NCBI GenBank assembly: GCA_050287725.1 | Contig: JBNKCL010000046.1 | Location: 1-6,744 of the forward strand | Direction: 5' to 3' | DNA length: 6,744 bases | Origin: CBFDBF01 sp050287725 | GTDB lineage: Bacteria > Pseudomonadota > Gammaproteobacteria > Chromatiales > Chromatiaceae | In this document: positions 1 to 6,744 of the stretch, piece after piece | Position numbering within the stretch: position 1 is the first letter of the stretch | How the letters are laid out: every line of letters begins with the position of its first letter | Program-made: the position numbers and the translations under genes | The notes under the pieces: generated by a model | Seen by the model: only the letters and a program-made list of their open reading frames with translations | The model's database searches: none | Told to the model about the DNA's origin: nothing

Positions 1-142
1 CATAAGCGCGCGACTCGCCACCAAACTTCTTCGCCTGGTGCGTCGTGATCGCCGCCGTCAACGTCGTCTTACCATGGTCTACGTGACCAATCGTTCCCAC
101 ATTTACATGCGGCTTCTTGCGTTCGAATTTTTCCTTGGACAC
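1..142 (-). CDS. tuf: Elongation factor Tu (EF-Tu), N-terminal fragment cut by the window edge
   Basis: EF-Tu is the cytoplasmic GTPase that carries aminoacyl-tRNA to the ribosomal A site. The window holds the first 47 codons, reading V/M-SKEKFERKKPHVNVGTIG and onward. The P-loop GHVDHGKT (G1, residues 19-26) is intact and followed by TLTAAIT. The fragment ends in GGESRAY, just before the switch I region. The start is GTG at 142-140, chosen because it gives the canonical SKEKFER N-terminus and because an AGGGG Shine-Dalgarno sequence lies 8 bases upstream. The gene follows fusA after 25 bases with no terminator between them, so it is the downstream gene of the str operon. Many gammaproteobacteria carry two nearly identical tuf copies, and this position is called tufA in E. 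coli; the window cannot show whether a second copy exists. The GTPase domain beyond switch I and domains 2 and 3 lie outside the window. Confidence 0.97.
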   Translation of the reverse strand, partial: MSKEKFERKKPHVNVGTIGHVDHGKTTLTAAITTHQAKKFGGESRAY

Positions 143-144
143 CG

Positions 145-160
145 TAACTACCCCTAGTTA
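145..160 (-). promoter_or_regulatory. tuf ribosome-binding site in the loop of a small hairpin
   Basis: In the mRNA sense, UAACUA-GGGG-UAGUUA forms a perfect 6-bp stem with a GGGG loop. The loop, with the last A of the 5' arm, makes up the AGGGG Shine-Dalgarno sequence of tuf, and the GTG start lies 2 bases past the 3' arm. The stem is almost all A-U, so it is probably weak alone. It fills most of the 25-base fusA-tuf spacer. The inverted repeat and the Shine-Dalgarno match are seen directly; any control of EF-Tu translation by this fold is inference. Confidence 0.55.
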
Positions 161-167
161 AGAAGGT

Positions 168-2264
<2,097 letters not shown>

Positions 2265-2294
2265 GTCTAAATCCCGTCCAAAGTGTTAAAGAGC

Positions 2295-2335
2295 AAAAAA
2301 ACAGCGTACTGCCGCTGTTACCAGCGGTAGTGCGC
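2295..2335 (-). terminator. Terminator-like hairpin and U7 tract overlapping the rpsG stop codon
   Basis: The mRNA folds with 14-base arms at 2335-2322 and 2317-2304 around the tetraloop GUAA at 2321-2318. Twelve of the fourteen positions pair, with two A-C mismatches. The six inner pairs (CCGCUG with CAGCGG) are perfect and the loop is of the GNRA type. Two bases later comes a run of seven U's (2301-2295). The 5' arm encodes Ala-His-Tyr-Arg-Trp of S7, and the UAA stop is the last three bases of the loop. The layout matches an intrinsic terminator but lies inside the operon, ahead of fusA and tuf. No convincing new promoter is visible in the 53-base spacer. It could be a partial terminator, an attenuator tied to rpsG translation, or a processing and stability element. 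The structure is seen directly; its function is inferred. Confidence 0.65.
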
Positions 2336-2788
2336 GAAGGCCTTGTTGGCCTCAGCCATACGATGCGTATCTTCCCGTTTCTTGACTGCCGTTCCGCGTT
2401 CATCGGCGGCGTCCATCAGTTCACCCGCCAACCGCTGCGCCATCGACTTCTCACTGCGCTTGCGCGCCGCGTCGATCAACCAGCGCATGGCCAGAGTGTT
2501 GCGGCGCACCTGACGCACCTCTACCGGCACCTGGTAGGTGGCACCACCGACCCGCCGGGATTTCACCTCTACCATCGGGCGAACGTTGTCGAGTGCCTTC
2601 TCCAGCACCTCCATCGGATCGCCCTTGCCGCGCTCGGCTACAACATCCAGCGCGCCGTACATGATCCGTTCGGCCACCGACTTTTTGCCGCTGACCATCA
2701 CCATATTGATGAACTTGGCGAGCAGCTCGCTCCCGTGCTTGGGATCGGGCAGAATCTCGCGCTTTGCTGCAACTCTTCTTCTTGGCAT
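2318..2788 (-). CDS. rpsG: 30S ribosomal protein S7
   Basis: S7 is a primary binder of the 3' major domain of 16S rRNA. It starts assembly of the 30S head and lies by the E site near the mRNA exit. The product is complete at 156 residues, starting MPRRRVAAKREILPDP. The helical core carries GKKSVAERIMYGAL (34-47). The beta-hairpin arm is at about 76-90 (KSRRVGGATYQVPVE), and the conserved RRNTLAMRWL is at 95-104. The C-terminus is the short ...FAHYRW form; E. coli K-12 S7 has a longer tail. The ATG at 2788-2786 is preceded by only a weak Shine-Dalgarno match (GAG, 9 bases upstream), so translation may be coupled to rpsL, whose stop is 30 bases upstream. In E. coli S7 represses its own operon by binding the S12-S7 spacer; that spacer here is much shorter. 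The UAA stop lies in the loop of a terminator-like hairpin. Confidence 0.98.
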   Translation of the reverse strand: MPRRRVAAKREILPDPKHGSELLAKFINMVMVSGKKSVAERIMYGALDVVAERGKGDPMEVLEKALDNVRPMVEVKSRRVGGATYQVPVEVRQVRRNTLAMRWLIDAARKRSEKSMAQRLAGELMDAADERGTAVKKREDTHRMAEANKAFAHYRW

Positions 2789-2818
2789 GACTATTACTCA
2801 GTCCGGTTAATACAGGGC

Positions 2819-3193
2819 TCAGCTCTTGGGCCGCTTGGCGCCGTACTTGGAACGGGCCTGACGACGCTTTTCGACGCCGGCGGTATCCAGGCTGCCGCGC
2901 ACCACGTGGTAACGCACACCCGGAAGATCCTTCACACGGCCGCCGCGGATCAGCACCACCGAGTGCTCCTGCAGGTTGTGACCCTCACCACCGATGTAGG
3001 AGGTCACCTCGTAGCCGTTGGTCAGACGCACACGGGCGACTTTCCGCAACGCCGAGTTCGGCTTTTTGGGGGTGGTGGTGTACACCCGGGTACAAACCCC
3101 GCGTTTCTGCGGACACGCCTCCAACGCCGGAACGTTGCTTTTTTCGATCTTGCGCACTCGAGGTTTGCGCACTAACTGATTGATTGTCGCCAT
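2819..3193 (-). CDS. rpsL: 30S ribosomal protein S12
   Basis: S12 sits at the 30S decoding centre, where it monitors codon-anticodon pairing and influences accuracy; it is the classical streptomycin-resistance locus. The product is complete at 124 residues, the same length as in E. coli, and nearly identical through the core: VPALEACPQKRGVCTRVYTT, then PKKPNSALRKVARVRL, then GGRVKDLPGVRYH. The lysines where resistance mutations usually fall are wild type (Lys43 and Lys88 counting Met; 42 and 87 in mature numbering). Asp89, methylthiolated by RimO in E. coli, is also present, so the protein looks streptomycin-sensitive at these positions. The ATG at 3193-3191 has a GGAG Shine-Dalgarno sequence 10 bases upstream. 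It is the first gene of the str operon, behind a strong promoter and a structured leader of about 190 bases. The stop is TGA, and rpsG follows after 30 bases. Confidence 0.98.
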   Translation of the reverse strand: MATINQLVRKPRVRKIEKSNVPALEACPQKRGVCTRVYTTTPKKPNSALRKVARVRLTNGYEVTSYIGGEGHNLQEHSVVLIRGGRVKDLPGVRYHVVRGSLDTAGVEKRRQARSKYGAKRPKS

Positions 3194-3382
3194 CTATTTC
3201 CGTCTCCGGGAGAGCCCGTCAGAGGGCCTCCTTCGCACCAGAAAGGCGAGCAACCGGCCCTGCCCTCCGCTATCGCCGGGTGAGGGCACCGATTGCAAGC
3301 CGCTAATCTTGCTACCGGGCTGGTTAGGGGCCCGGATAAAACAAGAGGCACGGAACCGACTCGGTCTCCGGCCTTTAAAGGA
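3194..3382 (-). promoter_or_regulatory. Structured 5' leader of the str operon mRNA
   Basis: This is the untranslated stretch between the predicted transcription start (about 3382) and the rpsL ATG. It can form five local hairpins in order: 3373-3347 (entered separately), 3335-3315 (CCGGGC with GCCCGG, 9-base loop), 3312-3295 (GCAAG with CUUGC), 3287-3262 (GCCCUC with GAGGGC, 14-base loop) and 3231-3209 (GGAG-GCCC with GGGC-CUCC, one bulged U, loop UCUGAC). The last ends just before the rpsL Shine-Dalgarno GGAG at 3207-3204 and itself hides an AAGGAGG sequence. A putative regulatory rpsL leader has been catalogued in Pseudomonas, which makes a regulated leader plausible; I cannot tell whether this one is homologous. 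Pairings were found by eye without energies. No convincing leader peptide was seen. Confidence 0.5.
3338..3373 (-). terminator. Possible attenuator hairpin at the start of the str leader
   Basis: The RNA stem GGC-CGGA-(G)-ACCG pairs with CGGU-UCCG-(U)-GCC around an AGU loop, giving 11 base pairs with one single-base bulge on each side (3373-3347). It is followed at once by the U-rich tract UCUUGUUUU (3346-3338). This resembles an intrinsic terminator beginning about 10 bases into the transcript. The broken U tract and the bulges make it weaker than a textbook terminator, so it may be a pause or attenuation site, or only a 5'-end stabilising hairpin. Confidence 0.4.
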
Positions 3383-3388
3383 GCGCGC

Positions 3389-3417
3389 ATTCTACGCAGC
3401 CCGCCGAAAACTGTCAA
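3389..3417 (-). promoter_or_regulatory. Sigma-70 promoter of the str operon
   Basis: A perfect -35 box TTGACA (3417-3412) is separated by exactly 17 bases from the -10 box TAGAAT (3394-3389), which differs from TATAAT at one position. The bases after the -10 box are GCGCGC, a GC-rich discriminator of the kind linked to ppGpp/DksA stringent control of stable RNA and ribosomal protein promoters. Transcription should start near 3384-3381. The promoter lies about 50 bases beyond the U tract of the rpoC terminator and about 190 bases before rpsL. No A/T-rich UP element is visible, since the flank above the -35 box is GC-rich. A 10-bp palindrome, CCTTTAAAGG, lies right at the predicted start (3381-3372). 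Confidence 0.85.
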
Positions 3418-3466
3418 CTCCGCCGCCTCTGGGAGCGCCCCAAAAGCGGGAGGATCGCCACCCCTC

Positions 3467-3501
3467 AAAAACAGGCGGGCCCGGGGACGCTCCCCGGGCC
3501 C
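3467..3501 (-). terminator. Intrinsic terminator of the rpoC (rpoBC) operon
   Basis: An 11-bp perfect and almost entirely G-C stem (GGGCCCGGGGA with TCCCCGGGCCC, arms 3501-3491 and 3487-3477, loop GCG) begins 25 bases past the rpoC stop. Five U's follow at 3471-3467, offset from the stem by five bases (GCCUG). The position between rpoC and the str promoter supports its role in separating the two transcription units. The offset U tract means some readthrough into the str operon is possible. The + strand has no T run after the stem, so it should act only on minus-strand transcripts. Confidence 0.8.
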
Positions 3502-3526
3502 AACTTCACTTCCGGCCTGGCCGAAC

Positions 3527-6500
3527 CTACTCGCTGTCGGCCGTGTTGAACTCCTGCCGCAACGCCTCTTCGACCTCGTCCACGGCCATCTCCACCTTGG
3601 CCTCGTTTTCGGCATCCAGTTCCAGGGTGCGCCGCCGACGCCGGTCCTTATGGTAGGAGAGTCCGGTACCGGCGGGGATCAGACGACCGACGATCACGTT
3701 CTCCTTCAGACCGTTGAGGCTGTCCCCCAAGCCCCGGACCGCCGCCTCGGTAAGCACCCGCGTGGTCTCCTGGAAGGAGGCGGCGGAAATAAAGGATTCC
3801 GTCGCCAACGAGGCCTTGGTGATACCCAGCAGGAGCGGCTCCCAGGTGGCCGGGGTCTTGCCCTCGGCGGCTGCCTGTTCGTTCGCCTCCAGCACCCGGG
3901 CACGCTCCACCTGTTCACCACGCAACAGGCGGGTATCGCCCGAATCGGCCACCTCCACCTTGCGCAGCATCTGGCGGATAATCACCTCGATGTGCTTGTC
4001 GTTGATCTTCACGCCCTGCAACCGATAGACGTCCTGGATCTCCTTCACCAGGTAGTCGGCCAGTTCGGTGACCCCTTTCAGGCGCAGGATGTCGTGGGGA
4101 TTCAACTCGCCGTCGGAGATCATCTCCCCCTTCTCCACCTGCTCGCCTTCGAACACGTTGACGTGGCGCCACTTCGGAATCAGCTCCTCGTGCACCTCGC
4201 CGTCCGCGTCGGTGATGATCAGGCGCTGCTTGCCCTTGGTGTCCTTGCCGAAACTGACGGTACCGCTGGCCTCGGCCAGGATCGCCGGGTCCTTCGGCTT
4301 GCGGGCCTCGAACAGATCCGCCACCCGCGGCAGACCGCCGGTGATGTCACGGGTCTTGGAGGACTCCTGCGGAATACGCGCCAGCACGTCACCGACGTTG
4401 ACCGCCGCCCCGTCCGCCACACCGACCACGGCGTCCGCCGGCAGGAAGTAGTGGGCCGGGATGTCGGTGCCGGCGATATTGAGGTCCTTACCCTTCTCGT
4501 TCACCAGCTTGAGCATCGGGCGCAGATCCTTGCCGGAACTGGGCCGCTGCTTCGGATCCATCACCACCAGAGAGGCCAGACCGGTCACCTCGTCCACCTG
4601 GCTCTGTACGGTCACGCCGTCCACGATGTCGACGAACTGCAGCTTGCCGGCCACCTCGGTAATGATCGGGTGGGTGTGGGGATCCCAGTTGGCAACCATC
4701 TGGCCGCCTTCCACCGATTCGCCGTCGGCCACCCGGATGGTGGCGCCGTAGGGCACTTTGTAGCGCTCCCGCTCACGGCCCACCTCATCCACCACGGTCA
4801 ACTCGCCGGATCGGGAAACGGCTACCAGGTTGCCGCTGTGATGCTGCACCGTCTTGATGTTATGCAGCCGCACGGAACCTTTGGCCTTGACCTCGATGCT
4901 GTTGACGGCCGCGGCCCGGGAGGCGGCGCCGCCGATATGGAAGGTCCGCATGGTGAGCTGGGTGCCCGGTTCGCCGATGGACTGAGCTGCGATGACGCCC
5001 ACCGCCTCTCCATCGTTGACCCGGTGCCCGCGCGCCAGATCCCGGCCGTAGCACTGGGCACAGACGCCGACCCGGGAGGCGCAGGTAATGGTGGAACGCA
5101 CCCGTACCTGATCAACGCCTTCCAGTTCCAACAGCGCCACCCAATGTTCGTCCAACAGGGTCCCCGGTTCGCACAGCACCTCGTCGCTGCCCGGCCGGTA
5201 AACCGGAGCGGCGGCCACGCGACCCAGAATCCGCTCACGCAGCGGTTCCACCACGTCGCCACCCTCGATGATGGGGTGCATCAGCAGACCTTCTTCGGTA
5301 CCGCAGTCCACTTCCAGCACCACCAGGTCCTGGGCCACGTCCACCAGCCGGCGGGTCAGATAACCGGAGTTGGCGGTCTTGAGCGCGGTATCGGCCAGAC
5401 CTTTCCGGGCGCCGTGGGTGGAGATGAAGTACTGCAGAACGTCCAGACCCTCGCGGAAGTTCGCGGTAATGGGAGTCTCGATGATGGAGCCGTCCGGCTT
5501 CGCCATCAGGCCGCGCATACCGGCCAACTGCCGGATCTGGGCGGCGGAACCACGGGCGCCGGAATCGGCCATCATATAGATGGAGTTGAAGGAGTCCTGC
5601 TTCACCTCCTTGCCTTCCCGGTCGGTCACCGTCTCCTTACCCAGCTTGGCCATCATCGCCTTGGCCACCTGGTCGTTGGTGTGGGACCAGATGTCCACCA
5701 CCTTGTTGTAGCGCTCGCCGTTGGTTACCAGACCCGAGGAGTACTGGTTCTCGATCTCCTTCACCTCTTTCTCGGCGGCCGCCAGGATCGCCTCTTTCTC
5801 CTCCGGGATGGTCATATCGTTCATCCCGATGGAGATACCGGCGCGCGTGGCGTAACGGAAGCCCATGTACATCAGCTGGTCGGCGAAGATCACCGTCTCT
5901 TTGAGACCCACCTGGCGATAACAGGCGTTGACCAGCCCGGAGATGGAACGTTTGTCCATCACCTTGTTGATCTTCTCGAAGGAGAGCCCCTTGGGCAGGA
6001 TCTCGGACATCAGCGCCCGCCCGACGGTGGTGTCGTAGCGTTTGATCCGGGACACTTCATTCCCGTCCTCGTCCGTAAAGGTCTCGGCAATCCGCACCTT
6101 CACCTTCGCCTGCAACTCCGCCTGGTCGGACTCGTACGCCCGGTGCGCCTCTTTGACGCTGGAGAAGGCCATCCCTTCGCCCTTGGCGTTCACGCGCTCG
6201 CGGCTCATGAAGTAGAGACCCAGCACCACGTCCTGGGACGGAACGATGATGGGCTCGCCGTTGGCGGGTGACAGGATGTTGTTGGTGGACATCATCAGGC
6301 TGCGCGCTTCCAACTGCGCCTCGATGGAGAGCGGCACATGCACCGCCATCTGGTCACCGTCGAAGTCGGCGTTGAAGGCGGCGCAAACCAGTGGATGCAG
6401 CTGGATCGCCTTGCCTTCGATCAGGACCACCTCGAAACTCTGCATGCCGAGCCGATGCAGGGTCGGGGCGCGGTTGAGGATGACAGGATACTCGCGGACG

Positions 6501-6744
6501 ATATCGTCGAGCACATCCCAGACTTCCTTTGTCCCCTTTTCCACCATTTTCCTGGCGCTCTTGATCGTCGTCACATAGCCCAGCCGCTCGAGCCGGTTGT
6601 AGATGAAGGGCTTGAACAGCTCAAGCGCCATCTTCTTGGGCAGACCACACTGATGGAGGCGAAGATGGGGGCCAACGACAATAACCGAGCGGCCTGAATA
6701 GTCGACCCGCTTGCCAAGAAGGTTCTGGCGGAATCGTCCCTGCT
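3527..6744 (-). CDS. rpoC: DNA-directed RNA polymerase subunit beta' (5' end outside the window)
   Basis: Beta' forms half of the RNA polymerase active-site cleft. The window holds 1071 codons, starting within GRFRQNLLGKRVDYSGRSV, the switch-2 region, at the equivalent of E. coli Gln335. The numbering then matches E. coli exactly at every landmark checked. The active-site motif NADFDGDQ with its three Mg-binding aspartates (460, 462, 464) is at 6373-6350. The second zinc site cysteines (814, 888, 895, 898) have codons at 5305, 5083, 5062 and 5053. The bridge helix lies in the ITANFREGLDVLQYFISTHG region and after it. The trigger loop MRTFHIGGAA, with Met932, Arg933 and His936, is at 4951-4922. 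The SI3 insertion typical of Gammaproteobacteria follows. The total would be about 1405 residues (E. coli 1407), ending in the variable tail ...EFNTADSE and TAG. The N-terminal zinc ribbon, the rudder and most of the clamp are missing only because of the window edge. No frameshift or lost catalytic residue is seen. Confidence 0.98.
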   Translation of the reverse strand, partial: QGRFRQNLLGKRVDYSGRSVIVVGPHLRLHQCGLPKKMALELFKPFIYNRLERLGYVTTIKSARKMVEKGTKEVWDVLDDIVREYPVILNRAPTLHRLGMQSFEVVLIEGKAIQLHPLVCAAFNADFDGDQMAVHVPLSIEAQLEARSLMMSTNNILSPANGEPIIVPSQDVVLGLYFMSRERVNAKGEGMAFSSVKEAHRAYESDQAELQAKVKVRIAETFTDEDGNEVSRIKRYDTTVGRALMSEILPKGLSFEKINKVMDKRSISGLVNACYRQVGLKETVIFADQLMYMGFRYATRAGISIGMNDMTIPEEKEAILAAAEKEVKEIENQYSSGLVTNGERYNKVVDIWSHTNDQVAKAMMAKLGKETVTDREGKEVKQDSFNSIYMMADSGARGSAAQIRQLAGMRGLMAKPDGSIIETPITANFREGLDVLQYFISTHGARKGLADTALKTANSGYLTRRLVDVAQDLVVLEVDCGTEEGLLMHPIIEGGDVVEPLRERILGRVAAAPVYRPGSDEVLCEPGTLLDEHWVALLELEGVDQVRVRSTITCASRVGVCAQCYGRDLARGHRVNDGEAVGVIAAQSIGEPGTQLTMRTFHIGGAASRAAAVNSIEVKAKGSVRLHNIKTVQHHSGNLVAVSRSGELTVVDEVGRERERYKVPYGATIRVADGESVEGGQMVANWDPHTHPIITEVAGKLQFVDIVDGVTVQSQVDEVTGLASLVVMDPKQRPSSGKDLRPMLKLVNEKGKDLNIAGTDIPAHYFLPADAVVGVADGAAVNVGDVLARIPQESSKTRDITGGLPRVADLFEARKPKDPAILAEASGTVSFGKDTKGKQRLIITDADGEVHEELIPKWRHVNVFEGEQVEKGEMISDGELNPHDILRLKGVTELADYLVKEIQDVYRLQGVKINDKHIEVIIRQMLRKVEVADSGDTRLLRGEQVERARVLEANEQAAAEGKTPATWEPLLLGITKASLATESFISAASFQETTRVLTEAAVRGLGDSLNGLKENVIVGRLIPAGTGLSYHKDRRRRRTLELDAENEAKVEMAVDEVEEALRQEFNTADSE

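Noticed and set aside
2265..2294. A possible secondary promoter for fusA just after the U7 tract (TTGCTC, 17 bases, GATTTA).
   Set aside because: The -10 box matches the consensus at only two positions and the -35 box is poor. It is too weak to call by eye.
3194..3289. A possible 31-codon leader peptide, GTG at 3289 to TAG at 3196-3194, with its stop directly abutting the rpsL ATG.
   Set aside because: The GTG has no Shine-Dalgarno sequence, the same frame is open upstream to beyond the predicted transcription start, and the Arg/Gly/Ser/Pro-rich peptide has no run of regulatory codons. The abutting TAG-ATG is probably chance.
3421..3466. Small GC-rich inverted repeats between the rpoC U tract and the str -35 box (for example GAGG with CCTC).
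   Set aside because: The stems are only about 4 bp with large loops, which is expected by chance in GC-rich spacer DNA.
3172..3615. A 147-codon minus-strand frame across the rpoC-rpsL gap.
   Set aside because: It starts inside rpoC in another frame, reads through the terminator, promoter and leader, and ends inside rpsL out of frame. It is a by-product of GC-rich sequence.
3293..6271. A 992-codon open reading frame on the + strand, antisense to rpoC.
   Set aside because: It lies almost wholly opposite a highly conserved rpoC with intact motifs. Its translation is low in complexity and rich in His, Leu, Gly, Asp and Val, as expected from the complement of high-GC codons. No recognisable domain is visible.

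Overview
This window is a conserved housekeeping segment from a high-GC gammaproteobacterium. All genes lie on the minus strand, so transcription runs from high to low coordinates: rpoC (3' three quarters), rpsL, rpsG, fusA, then the first 47 codons of tuf. The protein sequences are canonical for Gammaproteobacteria. S7 is the 156-residue form ending in HYRW, EF-G begins ARSTPIERYRNVGIMAH, and the rpoC fragment aligns with E. coli beta' over its whole visible length at constant numbering. Having rpoBC directly next to the str operon, as in pseudomonads and many other bacteria but not in E. coli, together with the GC-rich composition, fits a Chromatiales/Ectothiorhodospiraceae-like or pseudomonad-like lineage. 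The family-level placement is a guess.

Layout: 6744-3527 carries rpoC, entering the window at the residue equivalent to E. coli Gln335. The 333-base gap at 3526-3194 is the only long gene-free stretch. In order of transcription it holds a GC-rich intrinsic terminator for the rpo operon (3501-3467), a near-consensus sigma-70 promoter (TTGACA, 17 bases, TAGAAT; 3417-3389) and a roughly 190-base structured leader in front of rpsL. Next come rpsL (3193-2819), a short 30-base spacer, rpsG (2788-2318), a 53-base spacer with a terminator-like hairpin and seven U's, fusA (2264-168), a 25-base spacer and the start of tuf (142-1). Both fusA and tuf start with GTG.

Together the genes supply transcription (beta' catalytic subunit) and translation (30S decoding-site protein S12, 30S head protein S7, translocase EF-G and aminoacyl-tRNA carrier EF-Tu). 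They are normally controlled by growth rate and by S7 autoregulation. No gene looks foreign, broken or new, and there are no mobile elements, CRISPR arrays or tRNA/rRNA genes.

The features worth a second look are RNA-level. The main one is a terminator-like hairpin whose 5' arm encodes the end of S7 and whose GUAA tetraloop contains the rpsG stop codon. The others are a possible attenuator at the start of the str leader, a tuf Shine-Dalgarno sequence in the loop of a perfect small hairpin, and an S12-S7 spacer much shorter than the one that carries the S7 repressor site in E. coli.
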